Below, piece by piece: positions 1 to 11,100 of a DNA stretch of 64,000 bases; the stretch's first letter is position 1; every line of letters begins with the position of its first letter. The stretch lies in the NCBI GenBank assembly GCA_026418625.1, contig JAOABA010000004.1:1-64000 (forward strand), in the 5' to 3' direction. The notes under the pieces were generated by a model. The model did not search any database, was not told where the DNA came from, and saw nothing but the letters and a program-made list of their open reading frames with translations. Source of the stretch: Candidatus Kapaibacterium sp. (GTDB taxonomy: Bacteria; Bacteroidota; Ignavibacteria; Kapaibacteriales; UBA2268). Position numbers and translations under genes: made by a program.

Positions 1-74
1 GCTTTTAGTCCTTGTTCAAGAACTAATCTTACTGCTCGTTCTTTGAATTCTGTTGTGTATTTCGTTGCTCTCAT
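1..74 (-). CDS. IS3-family transposase OrfA, N-terminal 24 codons (cut by window start)
   Basis: ATG at 74-72 with AGGGAGA 7 bases upstream. The 24 visible codons read MRATKYTTEFKERAVRLVLE and onward, the usual first helix of the IS3/IS911 OrfA helix-turn-helix DNA-binding protein. In the family OrfA binds the terminal repeats and is joined to OrfB by -1 frameshifting to form the DDE transposase. The remainder is outside the window, so intactness is unknown. Family assignment rests on this short stretch plus the adjacent terminal repeat. Confidence 0.75.
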   Translation of the reverse strand, partial: MRATKYTTEFKERAVRLVLEQGLK

Positions 75-141
75 AATTTTTCTCCCTTGTTTGTTTACAA
101 AAATAATATTTATTTTTGTCTACTTTTCGGGGTCCACTTCA
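1..141 (-). mobile_element. IS3-family insertion sequence, left end (partial)
   Basis: The outer end is at about 141, where the reverse strand begins TGAAGTGGACCCCGAAAAG, a typical terminal inverted repeat of the IS3 family. A ribosome site (AGGGAGA, 81-88) and the start of an OrfA-like transposase reading leftwards follow. The rest of the element lies outside the window, so neither completeness nor the target duplication can be judged. Confidence 0.8.
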
Positions 142-463
142 GAAAACAAAAATTTTTATTAAAAATAATATTTTTTTAAATTAGTGGATAAATTTTATTA
201 GAATAGCTAAGAATATAATAATTAAAATAATTTATATATTAGTTATTTGAAATAGAAACGATTTATCCTTCATAAAACTATTGACCATTTATTTTAGTAA
301 TAGTTTTTCCAAAAAGACTGTCTTATAAAAATTATTTGATCCCTATAGAGATTTACAAATTGATATAAGAATCTTAATACTTCAAATCTAATGTCAGAAA
401 AAAACAAGGAAAATCAATCCAAAATAAAATTTTTTAAATATTTTTTTCTATTTGGGAGGATTT
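142..463. other. AT-rich intergenic region between the IS end and the T9SS cargo gene
   Basis: About 320 bases without a credible gene. The only recognisable piece is AAGACTGTCTTA at 314-325, which resembles sequences at 37693-37706 and 62183-62198 and recalls IS1182-type terminal repeats. I see no convincing promoter. The end of the region carries GGGAGGA (454-460), the ribosome site of the next gene. Confidence 0.5.
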
Positions 464-1936
464 ATGAAAAAATGTTTCTTAATGTTGTTAGTTGTTTTAT
501 TAGCTCTTTCAAATTTATTTTTATATTCTCAAGCACCCGATACTATGTGGACACGGATGTTTAAAGCAACCGGAGGAATGTTTAGTGGAATGGCTATTTC
601 AAAATTTGCCAAACAAACACCTGATGGTGGTTTTATTGGTATTGGATATTCTGTTCATCCATTTCTGATGGCACATATTATTAAAACTGATGCTATTGGA
701 AATAAGCTTTGGCAGAAAGAATATTTTGATAATTACAATAAAGGGACTCTAACAGTAAGTAGTGCAGCACAAATAAGTGACAATAATTACATTATTGCTG
801 GTTATGGAAATATTCTTCAAGACAAAGGTTTGTTTCTAATTAAAATTGATTCAAATGGAGATACTCTCTGGACGCAATTTTACAATCATCAGGATTCAAT
901 TGTTATTACAAAGGAGATAAAAATATCAAGTGATAAAGGATTTATACTAACAGGGACAATAGCTCCTTTGATTAATGCAGATCAAGCAAATGTATTTTTT
1001 ATGAAGACCGACGAATATGGAAATATGCAATGGTCTGATAGGTTTGGTTTAGAAAATATTTTTGATGATGGATATTCTGTCGAAGAAAGCTATGATGGAA
1101 ATTATTTAATTGCTGGTAAAACTGGTATGCCATCATCTGAAGATACTATTTTTGTTATTAAAGTCGGTACTAATGGTTCATTGATTGACATTAAAATTTT
1201 TGGTGATGAACCTGATATTAAATATCCCTCAGAAAATATAAATTTATTCAAGACATCTGATAGAAATTATATGCTTGCAGGTCACGATGGTGGAGATATT
1301 CATTTAATTAAACTTGATCAAAATCTTAAAATTTTATGGCATAAAGTCTGGGGAAGTGAAAATATTGAGACCGCAAATAACATAATTGAAACAAGAGATG
1401 GTGGTTTTATTGCAGTTGGTAAAATTAATCTCGAATGGCCACCCAATTCTGGTAATGGAAAATATTTCCCCTTGATAGTCAAATTTAATAGTAGCGGAGA
1501 GTTTGTTTGGGATAAAATTATGTATAATGAATTTGATGGAGACTTTCACTCTATCAATCAAAATTCTGATGGTGGATTTATCGTTGGCGGTCAGCAAAAA
1601 GATAATCAAGCTTTTGACCATTTCTATATGGTTCGTTTGCTTGGCGATGGTAATTATGTTAATGATATGAATTCATCTGATTTCCATCTCGAAATTTCAC
1701 CAAATCCAGTTAGTAATGATTTAAAAATAGGTTATAATTTAACCAAAACCGACAAAATTAAAATAAGTATAGTTGACTTTTTTGGACGAGAATTGATGTT
1801 ACTAAAAAATTCAATTAATATTGCCGGATCGCATTATATCCAAACTGACGTGAGCAATCTATTATCAGGAATTTATTATTTTGTCTTAAAAAATGATGAA
1901 AAAACGATTATCCAAAAATTTATAGTTGTAAAGTAA
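464..1936 (+). CDS. Secreted seven-repeat (propeller-like) protein with T9SS type A sorting domain
   Basis: A 490-residue exported protein of unknown function. The ATG at 464 is preferred over the in-frame TTG at 452 because GGGAGGA lies directly before it. Residues 1-23 form a Sec signal peptide (KK, then a hydrophobic core ending in YSQ). The body holds seven related motifs of the kind DGGF-I-x-x-G (for example DGGFIGIGYS, DGNYLIAGKT, DGGFIVGGQQ), about 50 residues apart, with LW/W strands between, which suggests a seven-bladed propeller. The last 80 or so residues (ISPNPVSNDLKI, IVDFFGREL, LLSGIYYFVL, final KFIVVK) form a Por/type A C-terminal domain. In the family this domain directs export through the type IX system and attachment to the cell surface. 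A terminator follows, so it is probably monocistronic. Confidence 0.85.
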   Translation: MKKCFLMLLVVLLALSNLFLYSQAPDTMWTRMFKATGGMFSGMAISKFAKQTPDGGFIGIGYSVHPFLMAHIIKTDAIGNKLWQKEYFDNYNKGTLTVSSAAQISDNNYIIAGYGNILQDKGLFLIKIDSNGDTLWTQFYNHQDSIVITKEIKISSDKGFILTGTIAPLINADQANVFFMKTDEYGNMQWSDRFGLENIFDDGYSVEESYDGNYLIAGKTGMPSSEDTIFVIKVGTNGSLIDIKIFGDEPDIKYPSENINLFKTSDRNYMLAGHDGGDIHLIKLDQNLKILWHKVWGSENIETANNIIETRDGGFIAVGKINLEWPPNSGNGKYFPLIVKFNSSGEFVWDKIMYNEFDGDFHSINQNSDGGFIVGGQQKDNQAFDHFYMVRLLGDGNYVNDMNSSDFHLEISPNPVSNDLKIGYNLTKTDKIKISIVDFFGRELMLLKNSINIAGSHYIQTDVSNLLSGIYYFVLKNDEKTIIQKFIVVK

Positions 1937-2009
1937 ATTTCATAATATTATTCAAAAGAAAATAATAATCCCTTAAATTATCAAAAGGGTTAGAATTAAT
2001 CACTATTAT

Positions 2010-2034
2010 TCGGAGAAAAAAAAATTTTCTCCGA
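2010..2034 (+). terminator. Rho-independent terminator after the T9SS cargo gene
   Basis: A perfect 10-bp stem (TCGGAGAAAA at 2010-2019 against TTTTCTCCGA at 2025-2034) with a five-base A loop, followed by a T-rich stretch. It sits 75 bases after the stop codon of the cargo gene and separates it from the giant glycosyltransferase gene. Confidence 0.65.
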
Positions 2035-2128
2035 TGATATTTTATTATTTTACTTTCCACTATAAACTAAATAATTAAACTTATTTAGTTTGTCCTCTCT
2101 TTTTCCGTTGGCATATTTCTTGTTATTT

Positions 2129-2157
2129 TTGACTTGGAATTTTTTTTTGGTTAATAT
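2129..2157 (+). promoter_or_regulatory. Candidate promoter of the giant glycosyltransferase gene (possibly leaderless)
   Basis: TTGACT at 2129-2134 and TAATAT at 2152-2157 are separated by 17 bases, a good match to a primary-sigma promoter. Initiation would be expected at about 2164-2167, at or next to the ATG at 2167, giving a leaderless or nearly leaderless mRNA. No Shine-Dalgarno sequence is visible before this ATG. In AT-rich DNA such a match can arise by chance. Confidence 0.35.
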
Positions 2158-2166
2158 TGACATATA

Positions 2167-5100
2167 ATGAGAGAAAACGAACCTATTATTATATCTGCTA
2201 AACAAGCTGAAGACTCTGTTTTTTGCTTTCTTGGAGAGTTTGGCTACGAGATGATTTCGTGGCTACCTTACCTCCTTTTTTTGAAGCAAAACTTAAATAT
2301 CAAGCTTCACACAGTCAGTAGGAAAGGCTCTAAACCATTTTATTATTTTTCTGACGAACACTTCGAAGCTGAGCCTTCTCTAATAGGCGATATGTGGGGT
2401 GACACAAAGCACTATAATCAACTCGCTTCAATCTTTCCCGGAAGGCTTCTTATTCATCCCGGTCCTGACTTCATTAATCAAAGAAAGATAATAATTGAAG
2501 GGAAAGAATGGACAAATAACAACATACATACTATTATTAACCAAAAAAATTATTCTGTCCCGGATTTTTCCGGAAATAATATTAAGCTTCCTTTTGAAAT
2601 TCAAAAACCATTTATAGTAATCAATAATAAGTTTTTCCGCCAATGGTATCAAAAATACAAAGGTCCAATAAATTATTTCAGACGAGAAGATTTAGAGGAA
2701 ATGAGAGATATTCTCCAATCTCTCGGTTATTCCATTGTTTATAATCACTTTGTTGAGCAGACTTCTTATGACCAGTTTTTCGATTTAAACGATAGGGACA
2801 TTTTCGGTAAGGACAGTCATTCCGTGAATTTAGCTGACTTTTACAAAAACTTAGATGCAGAAGGTAGAAATATTCTACAACTTTCGGTCTATAATAACGC
2901 TGAATTTGTTATTGGTCCTCAGGGTGGCAATCTTTATCTTCCTGCAATATGCAAAAAGGATTTATGGATTTTAATGCGAGACGGCGAATATCTTGATTAT
3001 CTTGAATTCGGGCGACTTTATGGAATTAACGTCAATATTTTTTATGAACCTGCCCATATTTTGGCTTCAATTAAATATTTCAACGACAAACAAAAGCTCA
3101 AAAACACAACTCAAAAAGCTATAGAAATTGTTCACAGTGCTTACACAGGTATAGTTAAAGAAGATAAATCTGAAATACAGCCATTAATTTCAATTTGTAT
3201 TTTTACTTATAACAGAGGAAATTTAATTGCCGAAACAATCCAAAGCTGCCTTGAACAAAGTTATAATAATTTTGAAATAATTATTGCAGATGATGGTTCA
3301 ACCGATAACACCGCAGAAGTTGTTAAATCATTTAATGATGCAAGAATAAAGTATTTTTATAAAGCTCACACTAACGCTCCTGACACAAGGAATTATGCAT
3401 TGAAACACGCAAAAGGAGATTATATCATATGGGTTGGTAGCGATGATATATTAGACAAATCAATTTTAGAAGAATATGTAAATACTCTGAAAAGCTTTCC
3501 TGACGCAGACATCTTGTATTGCAATCTTCAAAGCTTTGATAATCAGGGAAACAAAGGCATTTTTCTATCATATCAGGAATGGTATGGCAGAAATCCCGAA
3601 ATGCTTGCTTTCCTATTCGAAGGCTCTCCAATTGCTGACGGTGGCACATTAATTAAAAAATCAATTTATGATGAAGTTGGGCAATATAACACCGAATTCA
3701 CTCGTGCTCAGGATTATGAATTTTGGTCTCGAGTTGTTCTTTCCCAAAAATTCAAAGCAAAATATGTTAATAAAACACTTTACTACTACAGAATTCACGA
3801 TGGAAATTTAACTGGTCATCTGAACGAGAAGACGGACTTTTCTTTCGAACGCAAGATTTTGCAAAATGTAATTGATAAAGCAGGTTTCGAGAAACTATTC
3901 TTGGATTTCAGCTGGAATATTGACTATGATTATAACCTTTCTATGGCTTATCTGAAAGCAGGTCTGAAATTCCTCGAAAGGCAGGGAGTTATCGAAGGCA
4001 TTAATTATATCTCACAAAGCATTGAAATTTATCCCGATGCTGAAAAATTCAAGCTTTTATCTGAAATTTATTTGAGACTAAATCAATTTGAACCTGCTAA
4101 AACCATTCTAACAGAAGCATATAAACAATTTCCCTATGATGAATGGATTATCAGCAGGCTTCAAGGTTTGGGAGTTGATCCTTCCTCTATTACAATTAAC
4201 TATCAATTAGACGAGGTTGCTAAAGATGAATTGGAAGATTTTGTTAATATTTGTATTGTTACATATAACCGCCTCGAATTTACAAAGCAGTGTATTGATG
4301 GTATTCTAAAACACACTGATTACCCTTATGTAATAACAGTTGTTGATAATAATAGTCAGGATGGAACAAAGGAATATTTGAAAAAATTAAAAGATGAAGG
4401 CAAAATCAAAAACCTTGTTCTTCTGGATGAAAACATTGGTGTTGCAAAGGCTTCCAACCTCGCTTGGAGTCTTGAGCCTAATGCAAAATATTATATGAAA
4501 CTTGATAATGACATTGTCATACAGAAACCAGCTTGGCTCTCTGCAATGATTAATGTCGCTGAGAACGTTCCAAAAATTGGAGCATTAGCCTATAATTTTG
4601 AACCAAAATCTTATCCAATACAAATTATCAATGGCTTTAAAATTAGGATTAAAAACCCTCACAATCTTGGCGGTGCCTGTATTTTGATTCCCAAAAGAAC
4701 AGAAAAGCAACTTGGCTATTGGTGCGAGGATTATGGTCTTTATGGCGAGGAAGATGCTGATTATGGAATCAGAATTCATTGTGCAGGACTCTTTAATGCA
4801 TATATGGAAGATGAAAACATCGGTATTCATCTCCCCGCAGGAAAAGCTGGAGTTATTGACCCCTATACTATGTTCACAAAAGATGGAATCGAAGAAAGCG
4901 AAGACAGAGAATATAGGCTTTTCAAAGATGAAAGCAGGAGAAGAAATGTTAGCAATGGTGCATTTACTAAAAACTATAATGATTATATCGCTCGAAAGAA
5001 AAGTTTGTTTGTTGATTCTCTATTCGCAAAATCTTTTGATATTAGTAAATATCTATATAAGAGTGATAACCAAGAAATAATTGAAGAAAATATTACTAAT

Positions 5101-8100
5101 ATAATCTCCTCCAGACAAAGCCTAACAGAATTCGAATTGGAGTCCAATAAGAAAGCTTTCCTGCCAATTCTTTTAAATGTTATAAATCAGCTAAACCCGA
5201 AAAATATCGTAAGCATTGGAAATTTCAATTATGACTACCTCGAACCAATATGTCTGGCAAAAGAAAAATTAAATCCAAATTTGAAAATATTAGCTTTTGT
5301 TTTAGAAGATTTGGATGTTTCTGCCATTGAAGACAAAATTCAGAGATTAGAAAACAAATTCCCTAATTATATATCATTTTTCAAAAATACTTTCTTCGAA
5401 GCCTTGATTGGTCTTGATGATAAAAGTGCGGATTTAATAATTTTCGATAGTTTAATAAAAAATGAAGACCTTGATTTTTATATAGATTCAATTTTGCCAA
5501 AATTATCCAATTCAGGATTAGTGATTTTACCAAATACTAATATCAGCCTCTCAAACGAAACAAATTGGAAGTCTTGGCAAAAACTTACTTGGGATTTTGA
5601 AAATATTGAGTTTGATTTTGGTGGTGGTTTTGGGTTAATATTTCCTAAAAATCAAAGCAATAAATTAAAGAATTATCTGAACGATTTGAAATCAAATAAA
5701 CATATTTATACTGAGAGATTCAGAGCTGAAGCATTTAAGCTTTCTTCAAAACAAGATTTATCAAACACCGAATACAGTTCCGATATTGAAAAATTCGAAA
5801 AAGTGCTTGATTATCTCGAAAAGACACAAATAGCAATGTCACGTCTTGATTATAGCTCTGTTAATCAACTTGAAAAAGAGTTTATTAACTTATTTCCAGA
5901 TAGCCCATTTGCCTATTTAACAAGTGCAATCATCAAAAGACATAAAAATGAACTAAATGAATCCGTCAGATTAATAGAGCAGGCAAGAGATTTATTTGAA
6001 ATTCCTGAAGTTATTTACGAAATGAAAGTGATTGCCGGCTCAAAAGGAAATGTTGAAAAATCAAGAGAAATAAATGATTATATTCAATTAAAATATCCTG
6101 ATTGGAATTTCTCACCCTCCGATTCAGACTATATTTCACTCATTTTTTCTTCGGCAATCGAAAGATTGAAGCAACTGAAGAATAACTTTAATGATGCTTC
6201 ACAAAAAATTGAACTAAGTAAAATTCAAGAATTTAATACATCCGCATCGACTAAGATAAAAACTGTTAAGATTGGTTTCCTCTCAATAGAATATCACAAT
6301 AATGCCTGTCCTGTAATTAGATTGATAACTCCATTGAAAAGCCTCGAAAAAGAAGGCTTTGGTTATCAATGGATTGACGTTGGGGAATTGATTGACGGTA
6401 AACTTGAACCAAAAATCGAAAATATTTTATCGCTCGATATACTAATTATTCAGCGTCAGATTTGTGGATTAATACCCTTCAATGCCCTGAAGAGCCTCAT
6501 TAAGGAAAAGGATATTAAAATTGTCTTCGAAATTGATGATGCACTGACGGATTTGCCATTCCATCATCCACATTATCTACATTTCGAACGGTTCAGACCA
6601 TTTATATATGAATACATTAAAAATGCTGATTTAGTTACTGTTTCCACCGAAGGATTAAAAAAGCTATATAGTTCTCATTCGGATAAAATCGTTGTTTTAA
6701 AAAATTATTTCTCTAAGGAATTAATCACAAAGAAAGTTGAATTTCCCAGATATAGCGATGGTCCTGTTAAAATTCTATTCAGCGGAACTATTACCCACGA
6801 ACCGGATTTTAAAGAGATTGAAGGAGTATTGAGAAGAATTCTAAATGAATTTGGCGAAGCTGTTGAACTTCTGATGTGGGGCGGAACGACTTTTTCCTCT
6901 TTAAGTCAACAAAAAAATGTCAGAATTATTGATGAATTCTATAACGATTATTATGATTATCTGAAAAGACTTCAAACCATCGAAGCTGATTTTGCTGTTA
7001 TACCCTTGAATGACAACACTTTCAACCGTGCAAAATCGCACATTAAATGGGTTGAATACTCCGCCTGCGGTATTCCCGGTATTTATTCAAATGTTGGTGA
7101 ATATTCAGTAAGTATTAAAAATGAAGTTACAGGTATCCTTGTTGATAATAACTACGAACAGTGGTATAGCGCAGTTCGAAGATTTATTGAAGATGAAAAT
7201 TTCAGGGAAAACATTGCCAAAAATGCCTATAATACAGTTCATAACGAGTTCACTATCGAAAATAACTGCTATTACTGGGATAAAGCTTATAGATCCATTC
7301 TATCCTTCGGAAAAAATGAGACATTTGAAGAACCTAAGAGCACAATCGAATCTTCAATAATAATTCCCGTTCATAATCAACTTCATTATACCAAAAATTG
7401 CCTTGAGGGGCTCTTTAAAACAGTTGATTTATCAAAAGTTGAAATAATCATTATTAATAATGCCTCGACAGACGGGACAGGGGAATATTTGCAGTCTCTT
7501 GGCAACCGTATAAAAGTCATAACCAATCAGGAAAATCTTAACTATTCAAAAATTAATAATCAGGGAGCAAAAATAGCTTCAGGAAAATATCTTATCTTTC
7601 TGAACAATGACACCTTGCCACTACCCGGTTGGTATGATGAAATAATAAAAGAGTTCGAAGAAAACCAAGATACGGGTATTCAGGGAGCGAAACTTCTTTA
7701 TGAAGATGGAACAATACAACACGCCGGAATGGTCTTTGGTTCAATGCCAAATAAGGATGATTCACCATTCCACGCTTACGTTAAAGTTCCTGCTGATTTC
7801 CACTATGCCAATCTAAGGAGGCAATTCCAGTTTGTTACAGGAGCTTGCCTCGCTATCCGAAGTGATTTGTTCGGACAGATTGGTGGATTTGACGAAGGAT
7901 ACGATTTTGGTTGGGAAGACACAGATTTGTGTATGAAAGTTAATCAAATAGGGAAAAAAGTAATCTATAATCCAAAGGCAGTTCTTTATCATTATGAATC
8001 CGGAACGAAGGTGTTAAAGGAAGAGGCTATGAACGACTTCCTTTTGCCTCAATCTTCTCGTGATATAAAAAACAGACTTCATTTTATGGACAAATGGTCT

Positions 8101-11100
8101 CAATTTGTTAAGAAAGATGCTGATGAATTCTTCCGAAATGACGGGTTTAAACTCGAAAACGGGATGCTTTTCCCGATAAATATGCAGTCCGCTCAACTCA
8201 TTAGAGAGATAACTAGTAATAAAAACCTGACAAGCTTCTCATCATCTTTCTGGAACTTCAATTATGAAAACGGTAAGAATATCCTCATAAGAATTACTCC
8301 TGCTTTTGGCGATGCCCTTATGATGACATCTATAATACATAAAATAAAGTCCGATTTCCCGCACATTGACATTTATGTTTCAGGTGCTCAAATCATCGAA
8401 TCTGTTTTCGAGGGAAATCCAGATATAAAAGAATTTATAATTAAAGACAGCGATGAAGAAAGAAGGCTTATCTCAAACATTGACAGAATTCTTGATTATA
8501 ATAATTTGATTGCGAATTTGCCGGAATATTACAACGGACTTCATTTTATGGATATCCTCGCTAATATTGCAGGTATAAAGCTAAATTCTAAGGAATTAAT
8601 ATATAACATCACAAACGAAGAAATCAATTGGGCTGAAAATGTAATTAATAATTTTTCCAATGGAAGCAAAATTATTGGGCTACAATTAATTACTAATAAA
8701 GATACAAAACGGTCTTATCCTTATGGGAATGAATTACTTACTGAATTAAGAAAGCGATATCCTGAATATAAATATATTCTTTTTGGACTTCACGAAAATT
8801 ATGGTAATGGGGCTGATACCTTAAACTGCGGTGAAAAAGGATATACATTTCGTCAGCAGGTAGCCTTGGCAAACTTTTGTGATTCATTCATCACAATAGA
8901 TAGTGTCTTCTTCCACGTTGCCCATAATTTACTCAAAAAACCTACTTTATTAATTGCCGGACTTACTAATCCTGCTTTGATAGGCAATTATACTGCCGGT
9001 TTTTCAGTTATCAGAAATAATTCTCTTGACTGTCTCAATTGTTATTGGACTAAAAAATGTAATATAGAATGTATGAATCAGCTAAGTCCTGAGATAATTG
9101 CTTCTGCATTTTCAAACATTGAGAATACAAGATACACCCCAGATTCTTTTGAAATTATAGATGTTAAATTGAATTGGAACACAGATTACCAGAAATCAAT
9201 TTATGATTTCTTTGCAAATTATTCAAATAAGAACAAATCATTAAGGCTAATTGACCAAGATGGAATTCTTCCAAGCCATTCACTCAATTGGAATGGTATT
9301 GAAATTAGGTATTCTCCGGCAAAAACAGAGCAACTAAGCTTTGATTTTTCCTCGAATGTCACTTCTTTTGAAAAACTTGAAATAATACAAAAACCGAAAG
9401 AAATAAAGAAAACCGACAAAAAATTAAATGTAGTTTGGGAAGGCTCTCAATTTGTTTATCATTCACTGGCTCTAATAAATAGGGAACATTGCTCAAACTT
9501 AATTAACGTTAAAGATGTTGAATTAACTATTATACCCTACGAGCCAGAGACATATTTGCCCGAGAAAACCAAGAAAAACGATGACTTAATAAAGCACGAC
9601 ATTCGTTTCAAGGAAAAAGTTGATGAGTCAATTTCCAAGCTGCCTTATGTCTGGATTCGGCATCAGTGGCCCCCCCAATTTCAGCCTCCAAAAGGAGCAA
9701 AATGGATAATTATGCAACCTTGGGAATTCTCTACTTTGAGAAAAGATTTTGCTGATCTTTTTAATCAAGCTGACGAAATTTGGACCCCTAGCAATTACTC
9801 CCGACAAAGTTTTATTAATTCAGGTGTTGATTTTAACAAAGTTCAAGTCATTCCAAATGGCATTGACCCAGAAATATTCAAACCAACAGGTGATAAATTT
9901 GAACTTAAAACCAACAAAAAGCTGAAATTCCTATTCGTCGGTGGAACAATTTTCAGAAAAGGCATTGATATATTATTAAATTCTTATGCTTCAACTTTCA
10001 ATTCTTATGATGATGTCTGCCTTGTAGTCAAGGATATGGGCGGAGACTCGTTTTACAAAGGTCAAACGGCAAAGGAACAAATTGAAATATTGAAAGTTAA
10101 ACCAAATTCACCTGAGATTATCTACATTGATAATGCTTTAACTGAATTAGAAATGGCTTCTCTTTACAGAGCCTGCGATGTTTTCGTCTGTCCTTATAGA
10201 GGTGAAGGATTTTCTCTACCCACATTAGAAGCAATGGCGTGCGGTTTGCCTGTTGTTGTTACAAAGGGAGGCTCTACCGATGACTTTACTGATGAAGATA
10301 TTGCTTGGTATATTCCTGCAATGAAGCGTTCAATAGGAAATGTTATTGATGGTCATCAATTAACAGGTGAAGCTTTTGTGCTTGAACCGGAACAAGATGC
10401 TTTAAGTGATATTTTGAGAGAAATATATAACAAACCATCAGCAATTAAACTTAAAGGTATCCTTGCCGCACAAAAGGCAAGAAACCATTGGACTTGGAAA
10501 AGAGCCACTTTGAAAGTGCTCTCGAGATTAGATGTTCTTTATGACTTTAATCTTGCATCTGAAAATGAGAAGATTCTTTCTGATGAAAAAAATGAAATTG
10601 ATGACTTCCTGAATGCAGAGTTTGAATTTCAATCTAAAAATTATAAAAAAGCCGAAGAATTATTCTTAAAGGCTGTAAGCTCTGATAATTCTGATTTACA
10701 ACATAAGATTCACTCCTATTTGCGGCTTGCGGAGATGAATATTATTAAAAAAGATCTCGAAAATTCCTTGAATTTCATCAAAGAAGCAGAAAAGCTTAAT
10801 AACGATAACACTGACGTAAAATATATAAAATCAAAATATTTAGCTCTAACTGGCAATGACACAGAAGCTCTTGAGTTATTAACAGAGTTATTTAATGAGT
10901 GGAAAACAAGGAAATTCGAAACTTTTTTAGGAATAACGCTTGATGATTTACTGACTGACACAGCTGATATTTTTCTATCTTTCGAAGATGCTGAATCAGC
11001 TCTCAGTCTTTATACAGAAGCTTTAAAGTATAACACAACAAATGCAAGAGCCTGTCTCGGTGCCGGAAAATGCTTTTTAACAGTTTTAGCTTACGAAGAG

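Noticed and set aside
1334-1621. Reverse-strand open frame of 95 codons inside the T9SS cargo gene
   Set aside because: It is the antisense of a clearly coding region, with no family signature or ribosome site.
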